Origin: Laedolimicola sp934402125
GTDB taxonomy: Bacteria; Bacillota; Clostridia; Lachnospirales; Lachnospiraceae
NCBI RefSeq assembly: GCF_052065835.1
Contig: NZ_JBQHTG010000001.1
Location: 248,001 to 312,000, forward strand
Length of the DNA: 64,000 bases
Direction: 5' to 3'
Below are positions 8,182 to 16,234 of the stretch, piece by piece. The translations under genes and the position numbers were made by a program. Within the stretch, counting starts at the first letter, position 1. Every line of letters begins with the position of its first letter. Under the pieces are notes generated by a model. The model did not search any database. It worked only from the letters and a program-made list of their open reading frames with translations, and was not told where the DNA came from.

Positions 8182-9066
8182 TCAACCCAGCAGTGCTTTT
8201 TCTACCTTCTCAAAGCCGACACGCTCGATGGTTTCCGCGAAGCGCTCTCCCGGTTGTCCCTGATCCCGGAAGAACAGAATCGCCCGTTCGATCACGTCCA
8301 GAGCCTCGTCCTTGGAGGTAAAGATCTTACTAAGAGCCCGACCATGGGAAATCTTCTTTCCCCAGCGGCCTCCGATATAGATCTTGAATCCATAGGTGCT
8401 TTCCTTCATGGCGTCAAAGTGACATTTGCCGCGGCAGCGTCCGCAATGGATACAAAGCTCCGGATCGATCTGGAGCTTCTTGTCCACAACCTTGGCAGCG
8501 CCCATAGGACAGACTGCCTCCACGGCACACTTTTTACAGCCCTTGCAGGCTTCCTTATCAAAATTCGGAATGCTCTGGCCGATGATTCCCACATCGTTCA
8601 GGTTGGGCTTCACGCAGTTATTGGGGCAGCCGCCTACCGCGATTTTGAATTTATGGGGCAGTTTTACATCGTGATAGCCCTTATAGAAGCGCTCATGGAT
8701 TTCCTCCGAAATGGCAAAGGAATCCAGCAGGCCATACTGGCAGGTGCTTCCCTTACAGGATACGATAGGGCGCACCTTCGGACCGGTTCCGCCGGTCTCC
8801 AGGCCTTCCTTTGCGATATACTCCTGAAACGCCCCGATCTTTTCGTAGGGGATTCCCTGTACCTCCACGGTCAGACGGGTGGTAAAGGTCAGGTTGCCAT
8901 TTCCGAACTGCTCTGCCGCCTCTGCCAGGCATCGCTGCTGGGCCGCCGTTATTTTTCCGTTTACGGTGAGGACACGGGCAGAAAAGCTGTCTGTACCTCT
9001 GTTATTTAAAAATCCAAGTCCCTTCAGACGCTTTTCCTCGTCTGCGTCAATGGTTAATGCTGCCAT
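8182..9066 (-). CDS. Siroheme/[4Fe-4S] sulfite/nitrite reductase-like protein with two ferredoxin clusters
   Basis: 294 residues. The N-terminal half is a nitrite/sulfite reductase ferredoxin-like domain. It is followed by the siroheme/4Fe-4S ligands CKGSTC and GGCPNNC, then a 2x[4Fe-4S] insert (CKGCKKC and CIHCGRCRGKC). This is the arrangement of small dissimilatory-type sulfite reductase-like proteins of anaerobes; the substrate is unknown. I chose the ATG at 9066 because GGAGG lies 7 nt before it and overlaps the alternative upstream ATG at 9081. It needs siroheme, whose precursor is made by the CobA block of the neighbouring operon. Confidence 0.82.
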   Translation of the reverse strand: MAALTIDADEEKRLKGLGFLNNRGTDSFSARVLTVNGKITAAQQRCLAEAAEQFGNGNLTFTTRLTVEVQGIPYEKIGAFQEYIAKEGLETGGTGPKVRPIVSCKGSTCQYGLLDSFAISEEIHERFYKGYHDVKLPHKFKIAVGGCPNNCVKPNLNDVGIIGQSIPNFDKEACKGCKKCAVEAVCPMGAAKVVDKKLQIDPELCIHCGRCRGKCHFDAMKESTYGFKIYIGGRWGKKISHGRALSKIFTSKDEALDVIERAILFFRDQGQPGERFAETIERVGFEKVEKALLG

Positions 9067-9108
9067 ATTTTTCTCCTCCATATTTCGTAATTTTTCTCAG
9101 TTGTAATT

Positions 9109-9117
9109 ATTATAACA
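9109..9117 (-). promoter_or_regulatory. Extended -10 promoter of the reductase-like gene
   Basis: TGTTATAAT on the minus strand is a perfect extended -10 (TG-N-TATAAT), 43 nt before the start codon. The -35 region (TTTCCA) is weak. Confidence 0.55.
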
Positions 9118-9143
9118 CATGCGCGGCAGATTGGAAATACGAT

Positions 9144-10112
9144 TTATCTAAGCTTCAGCAATTCTTCTGCCGTCTTATCCGGGTATTTCACAACCAAATC
9201 ATACAGTGGATGGATGACCCCTATGTCTTCTTCCAATTCATCCGCGATCTGGGCCAGCGATTTCCCCTTTGCACACTTCTTTTGAATCATAGAAAGCATA
9301 TTTTCCACACGGCCTAATTCCCGACCTTCTGCACGGCCTTCCACCAAGCCTAACTCCCGGCCCTCTGCACGGCCCTCTGCACGGCCTTCTGCTCTCTGAT
9401 ATTCCCGTTCTTCCTGTTCGTCATACTCTGTCAGTATCATCCTGCACACCTCCGTTCCATGTTTTGTCAGGATATCTTCCAGTATTCCCCTGTCAATGCA
9501 CCGCTTGATGCTAATCTCCGTTGCCTCTTCCAGGGACCAGCCTTCATCCATCTTCCAGCGAATCTGCGCGATGAACTCCGCATAGTCTGATAATCTACGG
9601 CATTTTCGCATCATGTCATTATTCCGGCCCGCATTGATATTCAATACGGTCGCTTTACACTCCAGACAAGGTTCTCCTTCTTCCCGATCCGGTTTTAAAA
9701 AACAGTCAGAAAGCTTCATTTCCACTCGATCCGGCATATTTGCTGTTCCGTTATAAAAAACCACATACTTGGGGAATGGAACCATCACTGGCTTTTTCTC
9801 GTCTGTAAGCTTAATGTTTTGCCTTTTCAAGTACCGCTGATATAACTCCGAGAAGTAGAAAAATCCCCGCAGCGGCATGTTTTCATTCCAAGTACTCTGA
9901 TGCTCGTACAGATTCATCGTAACTCCAAACATGAAGGACAAATCATTTTTGCATACTTCGCCCTTGGGCGTACTTTGGGTGTGTTGATTTCGAACTGAAA
10001 TCCAGACCTTTATCTTTCGTGAACAGCCGCGGAAGACACCGCGCTGCATATCGTGTAAAATGAATCCTGTTTCATAAGAAAACAGTGCCGACCGGATATG
10101 CGCCTTTTTCAC
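9144..10112 (-). CDS. Rpn/PD-(D/E)XK-type transposase-like protein, N-terminus doubtful
   Basis: 322 residues. From about residue 56 it resembles a family widespread in Lachnospiraceae (MNLYEHQSTWNENMPLRG, then PKYVVFYNGT and LSDCF), usually annotated as Rpn-family nuclease/transposase-like. Residues 236-265 are low-complexity RAEG/REL repeats, encoded by a tandem 12-mer, as often seen near the end of Rpn-like proteins. The first 55 residues do not look like the family and no convincing ribosome site precedes the start, so the gene may be 5'-truncated. An inverted repeat, CAGTGCCGA/TCGGCACTG (10083-10091 and 10127-10135), spans the putative start. Function is not established. Confidence 0.6.
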   Translation of the reverse strand: MKKAHIRSALFSYETGFILHDMQRGVFRGCSRKIKVWISVRNQHTQSTPKGEVCKNDLSFMFGVTMNLYEHQSTWNENMPLRGFFYFSELYQRYLKRQNIKLTDEKKPVMVPFPKYVVFYNGTANMPDRVEMKLSDCFLKPDREEGEPCLECKATVLNINAGRNNDMMRKCRRLSDYAEFIAQIRWKMDEGWSLEEATEISIKRCIDRGILEDILTKHGTEVCRMILTEYDEQEEREYQRAEGRAEGRAEGRELGLVEGRAEGRELGRVENMLSMIQKKCAKGKSLAQIADELEEDIGVIHPLYDLVVKYPDKTAEELLKLR

Positions 10113-10223
10113 ACGACATACCTTTTATCGGCACTGCTATTTTACCAATTTATAGTAATTTTGACAATATCTTCCTTTATTTTTCTCAAATTTTTCAAAT
10201 TTCACTTATTTTTAAAATAATGC

Positions 10224-10253
10224 TTGACATTCCACCCCTTTTCATGATATAAA
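10224..10253 (+). promoter_or_regulatory. Promoter of tRNA-Trp
   Basis: TTGACA (10224-10229), an 18-nt spacer and TATAAA (10248-10253) precede the tRNA by 19 nt. Confidence 0.7.
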
Positions 10254-10272
10254 TATTAAGCACGTTTGATAC

Positions 10273-10343
10273 AGGGGATTGGTCAAATGGCATGACAGGG
10301 GTCTCCAAAACCCTTAGTGGGAGTTCGATTCTCTCATCCCCTG
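10273..10343 (+). tRNA. tRNA-Trp (CCA)
   Basis: A 71-nt cloverleaf: acceptor AGGGGAT/ATCCCCT with discriminator G; D arm GTC...GAC; anticodon stem GGGGT/ACCCT with loop CTCCAAA (anticodon CCA); T arm GGGAG TTCGATT CTCTC. The CCA end is not encoded. Confidence 0.95.
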
Positions 10344-10350
10344 CTAAGAA

Positions 10351-10386
10351 GCCTGAAAGCGGAATGCTTTCGGGCTTTTCTTTTTT
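10351..10386 (+). terminator. Terminator after tRNA-Trp
   Basis: The stem GCCTGAAAGC/GCTTTCGGGC with loop GGAAT is followed by TTTTCTTTTTT, 7 nt after the tRNA. Confidence 0.85.
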
Positions 10387-10400
10387 GATTATGTCAATTC

Positions 10401-10443
10401 TTGTATAAATCCCTTAATATAGGCATAATAGTAAGGGATTTAT
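10401..10443 (+). promoter_or_regulatory. Fic gene promoter 1 with inverted-repeat operator
   Basis: TTGTAT (10401-10406), 17 nt, CATAAT (10424-10429). The -10 lies in the spacer of a perfect 12-bp inverted repeat, ATAAATCCCTTA (10405-10416) and TAAGGGATTTAT (10432-10443). The core TCCCTTA-N15-TAAGGGA is repeated in promoter 2. Confidence 0.6.
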
Positions 10444-10454
10444 GGCACAGTTTA

Positions 10455-10491
10455 TTGACTATTCCCTTATTTTGCATTATCATTTAAGGGA
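10455..10491 (+). promoter_or_regulatory. Fic gene promoter 2 with the same inverted-repeat operator
   Basis: TTGACT (10455-10460), 17 nt, TATCAT (10478-10483). A second TCCCTTA-N15-TAAGGGA (10463-10469 and 10485-10491) spans the -10 in the same geometry, 53 bp after the first copy. Confidence 0.62.
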
Positions 10492-10511
10492 AACCGAAAG
10501 GAGGTACGGGA

Positions 10512-11558
10512 ATGAGAACCTTCAATTACTCCGCAATCAAGGAACAGAAATGGGACTCGGATGTTCTTGGCCTGATTGCAGCCATATACAAGGAAGCCGG
10601 AAAGCAGGAACTGTATTTGAAGCAGCGCCCGGAAGACCTCGAAAAGCTTGTGGAGATCGCTAAGATACAGAGCACCGAGGCATCGAATGCCATCGAGGGC
10701 ATCGTCACCACGAGTACCCGAATCCGGCAGCTTGTCGAGGAAAAAACCACGCCGCGGAACCGGGATGAGCAGGAAATTGCTGGATACCGCGATGTGCTAA
10801 GTATTATTCATGAGAGCTTTGATGCGATTCCAATCACGCAGAACTACATTCTACAGCTTCACAAAATCCTGTACAACCACATGAATAACCCGCTTACGGG
10901 CCGCACAAAAAGCGTGCAGAATTATATCACAGCCACCTATCCGGACGGTCATGTGGAAACGCTGTTCACGCCGCTCGCCTCTTACGAAACGCAGGAAGCG
11001 CTGGACAGAATTTGTGAGGAATACAACCGTGTGATTGGAAATATGGAATTGGAACCGTTACTTGCGATTCCGGTTTTCATCCACGATTTTCTGTGCATCC
11101 ACCCCTTCAATGACGGCAACGGAAGAATGAGCAGATTGCTCACGACGCTGCTTCTGTACCGAAACGGTTTTTATGTCGGAAAGTACATCTCCCTTGAAGC
11201 TAAAATCGCCAAAAACAAGGATCTGTACTACGATGCGCTTGCGCAGGCGCAAACCGACTGGCATGAAGGCACCGAGGATGTAGTGCCTTTCATCAAGTAC
11301 CTGCTGGGAATGATCCTTGCGGCGTATAAGGACTTTGCGGATCGTGTGGCGCTTGTAGAAACCAAGTTGCCCGCACTGGAAATGGTGCGCAGAGCAAGCA
11401 AGAATAGAATCGGACGGTTCAATAAGCAGGACATCCGCGAACTTTGCCCAACGCTCAGTGACAGCTCCATTGAGGGAGCCTTGCGTAAACTGGTCGCAGC
11501 CGGAGAGTTGAAAAAAGAAGGAAGAGGGAAGAATACCTGTTATTTTAGACTGAATTAG
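10512..11558 (+). CDS. Fic family protein with C-terminal winged helix
   Basis: 348 residues with the Fic catalytic motif HPFNDGNGRMSR near residue 198 and an upstream ASNAIEGIVTT segment resembling the inhibitory (S/T)xxxE(G/N) helix of class II Fic proteins. The last 60 residues (NKQDIRELCPTLSDSSIEGA and onward) look like a winged helix. The ribosome site AAAGGAGG lies 7 nt before the ATG. Fic enzymes usually transfer AMP to hydroxyl side chains; the target is unknown. The paired operators and the DNA-binding-like tail suggest autoregulation. GC content is lower than in the flanks. Confidence 0.88.
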   Translation: MRTFNYSAIKEQKWDSDVLGLIAAIYKEAGKQELYLKQRPEDLEKLVEIAKIQSTEASNAIEGIVTTSTRIRQLVEEKTTPRNRDEQEIAGYRDVLSIIHESFDAIPITQNYILQLHKILYNHMNNPLTGRTKSVQNYITATYPDGHVETLFTPLASYETQEALDRICEEYNRVIGNMELEPLLAIPVFIHDFLCIHPFNDGNGRMSRLLTTLLLYRNGFYVGKYISLEAKIAKNKDLYYDALAQAQTDWHEGTEDVVPFIKYLLGMILAAYKDFADRVALVETKLPALEMVRRASKNRIGRFNKQDIRELCPTLSDSSIEGALRKLVAAGELKKEGRGKNTCYFRLN

Positions 11559-11572
11559 ATATCCTTCCATCG

Positions 11573-11620
11573 AAAAAGGATGACATTTCCGAATACATTC
11601 ACAAATGCCATCCTTATTTT
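11573..11620. terminator. Bidirectional terminator between fic and the DUF4230 gene
   Basis: The arms AAGGATGACATTT (11576-11588) and AAATGCCATCCTT (11603-11615) pair with one mismatch. ATTTTT follows on the plus strand and TTTTTCG on the minus strand, so it can serve both converging genes. Confidence 0.8.
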
Positions 11621-11623
11621 TCC

Positions 11624-12238
11624 CTACTGTTCGAATTTCACCACCAGCTGGCGCTCACCGATGATGCCGTCGAACAGGCCGGTGAGAAGCGTCTGGGTCT
11701 GGACGCGGGCTTCTGCCTTCAGGCTGTTATAATCCACCTTCTCTTCCACGTCCTTTTTCGCCGCGTTGATACTCTCCACCACGTCATCTTTCTTGGACCA
11801 GTTCAGAAGGGCGGCCTTTTCATCGTAAAACTGGATGGAATCGGAATCCACCGTTACCTCCTGAATCTCCACGGCCGGAAGGGTCAGCTCTACCTGGCTG
11901 TCCGTCACCTTGATTTTCGCCTGGGACAGGTCTACGCCGGCCCGGACCTCGGACCGGTAGGTCATGGTGTAGGACTTCTGGGTCAGGAAAGGAATCTTCC
12001 CGTCGGAATAATAGACCAGTCCGTTGTAGGTCAGCTTTGCTGTGGTCAGCTCGCTGACGGTTTCCAGCTTGTTGCTGATAAAAGAATTGGTAAGCTTGGG
12101 CTCATTTTTGTCCGTCACCTTCGCCGTCACGAAGATCACGGCCGCCGCAATGGCCAGAATCTCGATAAAGTGCAGAATGGTCTTAAATCCTACCCGCTTT
12201 CCGGGCCGCTCTGCGCGTTCCTTCTTTTCTCTTCTCAT
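11624..12238 (-). CDS. DUF4230 domain membrane-anchored protein
   Basis: 204 residues: a basic N-terminus (MRREKKERAERPGKRVG), one membrane segment at about residues 22-41 (ILHFIEILAIAAAVIFVTA), then an extracytoplasmic DUF4230-like beta-rich domain rich in V/T/S. Function is unknown. It is the last gene of the tetR-jetABC run, 24 bp after jetC, at the place where the nuclease gene jetD would normally be. Whether it belongs to the SMC system or is a passenger cannot be told from sequence. Confidence 0.8.
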   Translation of the reverse strand: MRREKKERAERPGKRVGFKTILHFIEILAIAAAVIFVTAKVTDKNEPKLTNSFISNKLETVSELTTAKLTYNGLVYYSDGKIPFLTQKSYTMTYRSEVRAGVDLSQAKIKVTDSQVELTLPAVEIQEVTVDSDSIQFYDEKAALLNWSKKDDVVESINAAKKDVEEKVDYNSLKAEARVQTQTLLTGLFDGIIGERQLVVKFEQ

Positions 12239-12262
12239 ACCTTCCCCTTTCCGGTTTTCCTC

Positions 12263-15200
12263 TTACTCCTCTGTTACCAGTTCCCCAAAATCCTTCTTTT
12301 CAAACTCCTGAATCGAAATATTTTTCTTGTTGGGGTTTGCGTACACAAAGGTCTTGTCCACGTTTTCAATGTAGTTCTGAATCTTATCGTTGGTGGCGCT
12401 GATGATGGCCTGGAAGCCCAGACTCCGGATCAGATCGATACAGCTTGCCACCTTCTCCGCGTCCATCTTGGAAAAGGCCTCGTCCAGCACCACCAGACGG
12501 ATGGTGGGACGTCTGGACGCCCGGGCGGACAGATTGATCCGGTAAGCCTGTGCGAAGCTTGCCAGAAGCGCGATGTACAGCGGGTTCTGACCCTCGCCTC
12601 CGGAATTCTTCTTGATCATTTTGCTGAGGCCGATGACCAGACGCTGCTCGTCGCCCTCCACGATCTGCTCCATCTCAAAGGAGAGATAGGTCCGGTAATC
12701 CGCATATTTTTCCATATTTTTCCTTGCTTCTTCCAATTCCGCGGCCGTAGCGTTTTCCGGCGGAATGAAGAGATCCAGAAGCTCGCGGATCATGTGGCCG
12801 TATTTATGTTCGTGGCTCATGGAAAACAGGTTCATCTGATGTTCCACGGAGGGCGACAGGGCAGACGGATCGATATTCAGATCCTCGTCCATGAACATAT
12901 CGTAGAATTCCCCGTCCCGGCCTTTGCTGCGGCCAATGCGGAACTGATAACGGTCCTTGCCGAAATCCAGGTTCCGGATAATCCGGTTCAGCTCGTCCCG
13001 GCGTACATAGGCCTCCCGGATGGCGCTTCGGATCTTGTAGATAAAGTCCTCTTTGAAATGCTCCACCGCAGATTTGGCCTGGGCGCCCGCCTTTTTCCGG
13101 TATTCCTCCAGCTCTCCGCACTGAAGCTCCGAGAGCAGCTTCCGGTAATCCTCGTTATTCTCCGCTGACGCGGAGAAATCCCGCTGGGGGTGGTTCCTAA
13201 GATACAGCGTCCGGACCTCCACCAGACGGTCTTTTCGTTCCTCACAGGCGGCTTCCGCCTGCTCCATGGCTTCCGCCGTCTCCTCCAGAAGCTTTGCGTA
13301 GCGTGGGTTTCGGTATTCCTCGATATAAGCCCCAAAGGCTTCCTCGTCCCGGTCTGAGCCGCGAAGCGTACTCTGGGCGTTCAGAAGCTCCTCGTTTTTC
13401 CCGGTCAGTCCGGCGCTTCCGTTCTCCAGGGCGCGCTCCTTTTCCCAAATCTGTCGTTTTATCCGGTCAAGCTCCTCCCGGACCGCATTCTGCTTTCCGG
13501 TGATCTCCGTCCGGCCTGCTTTTAATTCCTCCACGATACCGGAATTCAGCTCTTCCATCCGATCCTTAAGCTCTCCAAGCTCTTGTTCCTTCTGCTGCTT
13601 TTCCTTCACATCCTCCAGAAGGCTCTGATATTCCTCTGTGGTATCCGGCAAATACTCCAGGGAGAGAATCTCCTGGGCCAACGCCTCCGCCTTCTGATAC
13701 CGGGCCAGCTTCTCCTGAAGACGCTCAAGCTGGGCCAAAAGCTCCTTCTGCCGCTGCTGCTTACTCTTCTCGCCAATGTAGGCGTACTTGGTGTAATTGT
13801 CCGGGTTCAGACGGCGCAGCTGATAGTTCTGGTACAGACGGCAGTCCGCGGTCACGCCTGTCCGGCAGGATCTGAGTTCTTCCGTATTCTCACATTTCTG
13901 CACATTTCCCAGAAGGAAATCCACATAAGCCTTGACGTAAGTCTCCCCGGCCTTTACCTCCTCTGCCAGCGCGCCCGGCTTCACCTGCCGTTCCTCTTTC
14001 GTAAGGCGCTCCGTATCCACCACGGATACCCGCCAGTATTTCTTCGGATCCAGGCCCTCGTATACCTCCATGGCAGCCTTCACGTACTTCGGCTCCACCA
14101 TCAGGGCCAGTTTGTTCCATGCCAGGAAGCCCTCCACGGCGTTGCGCCATTTCTCATCGCGAATCTCCAGAAGATCCGCCAGAATCCGCACCTGCACCCG
14201 CTTTCCCAGCTTCTCGTAAAGCTGCTGCTCGATCTCCGACCGGGCAAGGGTCAGCTCCCTGGGGTAAGAGGTTTTTCCAGAGCGCAGCTCCCCAAGCTCC
14301 CCTTCGAGCAGCCTGGCCTCTTTTTTCAGGCCCCGCAGCTCCGAAGCCGCCTCGCGCTGTTCGCTGTCCGCTTCCCCGTGGACTCCGGCCAGTGATTTCT
14401 TAAGCCGGGCGATTTCCTCCGCTGTAATCCTTCCGTCCCGGAATTTATCCATATCATTCAGGGCCTGATTGGACACGCTCTCCACGTCCTCCCAGGCTGC
14501 CAGTCGGGCGGACAGCGCCTTCCATTTTTCCTCGCTCCGTCCCAGGCGGGCAGACGCGTCCTCCAGGCTGTGAAGCTTCTCCTCTAAAAGCGCGTAGCCC
14601 GTATCGGTCAGCTGCATATTGATCTCGTGGTACTGCTGCTCCAGATCCGCCAACTGATGCTCACTTTCCTGTTCCTTTTCCCTAAGAAGCTCCAGATCTG
14701 CCTGCCACAGTCCCAGCTGCTCCTGGGTCTTCCGGATCTCCTCCTGAAGCTGCAGCACCCGGAGCTTCTCCTGCCGGTAATGAAGTCCCGCCAGCTGCTC
14801 CTGTCCCTCCTCGAAGGCCCGGTACTGCTCCTCGATCCGGTTCAGCTCCGCGATCTCGCCCATGGCGGCCTCGATTTTCCGGCACATGCGTCCATAGAGC
14901 CTTACGCTCTCCTGCATATCCTCGATGTGGATATCCTGCTCCATACAGATGTATTCTTTTACAAAATCTTCCAGTCGTATGTTCATGCGGAAAGGAATCG
15001 CGCGCTTAAAAAGCCGCGGAAACTTCTCCATATCCAGGCCGCCCAGATAGACGTCGTAGAGATTCCGCCGGAAATGCTCATTGTTGGAGGTATAAAAGTA
15101 CTCCTCCCGCTCCATGTTTTTCTGCAGATATTCCCGCACCTCACTGATGGTCATGGTGCGCTCCTTGGTCCGGTAGTCCCCCGGAAGCATACCGCCCCTG

Positions 15201-15619
15201 TGCCAGAAAAACAGACGGCCGATCTCGTTGGTAGCCGTATCCACATCAAAAACTACGCCGATACATTCCTTCTCCTTCGTGGCGCTCTGCTCCATCTCCA
15301 GCACAATCGTGGAAGAAAAATTTTTATTTCTCCGATAGGAAATCTGGTTATTTTCGCCGATATTGATCATGCCCCGCAGGTACTCGATCAGGCTCCGGTC
15401 GGAATCGTCCGCCGCCGCCTTGTTGAAGAAGCCCCGGCCGTCCGTATTGGCGTACAGTACGATCTGCATGGCGTCAATGACCGTAGACTTTCCGCTTCCG
15501 GAATGTCCCGTAAAAAAGTTGATGCTTTCATTCAGGCTTAACACCTTCCGGTCGATGTAATGCCAGTTATTGAGCCCAATCTTGGTAAATATTTTATAAG
15601 CCTGTGTCTGCTGTTCCAT
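12263..15619 (-). CDS. jetC: Wadjet/MksB-like SMC ATPase (JetC)
   Basis: 1118 residues, SMC-like. Walker A is GHSGSGKST near residue 40 and is preceded by the family-typical IGLNNWHYIDRK. A long coiled coil (about residues 250-850) is broken by a hinge-like globular block. The C-terminal head has the signature GGEGQNPLYIALLASFAQAY and Walker B LVVLDEAFSKMD. The start at 15619 is chosen because GGAG lies 7 nt upstream; a longer frame to 15646 lacks support. It overlaps jetB by 26 bp. In Wadjet (JetABCD/EptABCD) the SMC complex extrudes plasmid DNA for cleavage by JetD; related MksBEF complexes lack a nuclease. Confidence 0.88.
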   Translation of the reverse strand: MEQQTQAYKIFTKIGLNNWHYIDRKVLSLNESINFFTGHSGSGKSTVIDAMQIVLYANTDGRGFFNKAAADDSDRSLIEYLRGMINIGENNQISYRRNKNFSSTIVLEMEQSATKEKECIGVVFDVDTATNEIGRLFFWHRGGMLPGDYRTKERTMTISEVREYLQKNMEREEYFYTSNNEHFRRNLYDVYLGGLDMEKFPRLFKRAIPFRMNIRLEDFVKEYICMEQDIHIEDMQESVRLYGRMCRKIEAAMGEIAELNRIEEQYRAFEEGQEQLAGLHYRQEKLRVLQLQEEIRKTQEQLGLWQADLELLREKEQESEHQLADLEQQYHEINMQLTDTGYALLEEKLHSLEDASARLGRSEEKWKALSARLAAWEDVESVSNQALNDMDKFRDGRITAEEIARLKKSLAGVHGEADSEQREAASELRGLKKEARLLEGELGELRSGKTSYPRELTLARSEIEQQLYEKLGKRVQVRILADLLEIRDEKWRNAVEGFLAWNKLALMVEPKYVKAAMEVYEGLDPKKYWRVSVVDTERLTKEERQVKPGALAEEVKAGETYVKAYVDFLLGNVQKCENTEELRSCRTGVTADCRLYQNYQLRRLNPDNYTKYAYIGEKSKQQRQKELLAQLERLQEKLARYQKAEALAQEILSLEYLPDTTEEYQSLLEDVKEKQQKEQELGELKDRMEELNSGIVEELKAGRTEITGKQNAVREELDRIKRQIWEKERALENGSAGLTGKNEELLNAQSTLRGSDRDEEAFGAYIEEYRNPRYAKLLEETAEAMEQAEAACEERKDRLVEVRTLYLRNHPQRDFSASAENNEDYRKLLSELQCGELEEYRKKAGAQAKSAVEHFKEDFIYKIRSAIREAYVRRDELNRIIRNLDFGKDRYQFRIGRSKGRDGEFYDMFMDEDLNIDPSALSPSVEHQMNLFSMSHEHKYGHMIRELLDLFIPPENATAAELEEARKNMEKYADYRTYLSFEMEQIVEGDEQRLVIGLSKMIKKNSGGEGQNPLYIALLASFAQAYRINLSARASRRPTIRLVVLDEAFSKMDAEKVASCIDLIRSLGFQAIISATNDKIQNYIENVDKTFVYANPNKKNISIQEFEKKDFGELVTEE

Positions 15620-16223
15620 CTTCCGACTCCTCTTTTGTCTCCTCAAATGTCCTTACCAGCTCCGCCGCGTCCTCTCTTAGGAGCACCAGGTTGACGCTGG
15701 GGTAAATCAGGATTCTGCAGGACTCGCCCATTTCCTCCAGGCCGTCCAGCAGATCCGCCAGCTGATATTTCCGCAGGGCGGCAAACGCCCGCTTCTGCTC
15801 CGTCAGGGAGGGCAGCCCCCGCATTAGGCGGAATTCGCCCAGCTTTCCGTTCAGCTCTCCCACGGTAGTGAAGGCCTGTGTGCTGTTTGACACCGCCGCC
15901 ATCTTTTCATCATAGATGAGCTTTAAAAGCAAAAGATACAGGGTCGTAAGCTTCGTCAGCCGATCGCCCGCCTTCTCCGCGCCCCGGATATAGATAATCC
16001 CCAGCTCCTCGTTCTGCCGGACCGTGACGCCGGCTACGGCAAAATAATCCGTCAGAAAATCCAGATGGTCCGCACAGAATTCATACTCCCGATCCGATAC
16101 CATCCGTCCGCTCTTTTTATCGTATTTCCGCTCCAAGAGAAAGGTCTGGGTCAGCAGCCGCCGGACGACCTCCTGCATGGTTTCCTGTTCCTGGGTATTC
16201 CATTCCCCGTATTGTTCTAGCAT
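15594..16223 (-). CDS. jetB: Wadjet JetB / MksE-like (DUF4194)
   Basis: 209 residues, DUF4194-like. WNTQEQETMQEVVRRLLTQTF and KLTTLYLLLLKLIYDEK resemble the kite-type (winged-helix) partner of the SMC ATPase. It sits between jetA and jetC, 11 bp after jetA and overlapping jetC. The acidic C-terminus (EETKEESEDG) lies in the overlap. Confidence 0.87.
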   Translation of the reverse strand: MLEQYGEWNTQEQETMQEVVRRLLTQTFLLERKYDKKSGRMVSDREYEFCADHLDFLTDYFAVAGVTVRQNEELGIIYIRGAEKAGDRLTKLTTLYLLLLKLIYDEKMAAVSNSTQAFTTVGELNGKLGEFRLMRGLPSLTEQKRAFAALRKYQLADLLDGLEEMGESCRILIYPSVNLVLLREDAAELVRTFEETKEESEDGTADTGL

Positions 16224-16234
16224 ATCTTTACTTC

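Noticed and set aside
8168..8190. CTGGGTT/AACCCAG hairpin at the end of the reductase-like gene
   Set aside because: It is followed by a G run, not a T run, on the coding strand, so it is not called a terminator.
9320..9410. Tandem CTCTGCACGGCC repeats as a possible CRISPR or satellite
   Set aside because: They encode the low-complexity RAEG repeats of the Rpn-like protein, with no spacers.
13583..14395. Long plus-strand frame inside jetC
   Set aside because: It is a shadow of the coiled-coil codons; Leu-rich composition, no ribosome site and fully inside a recognised gene.
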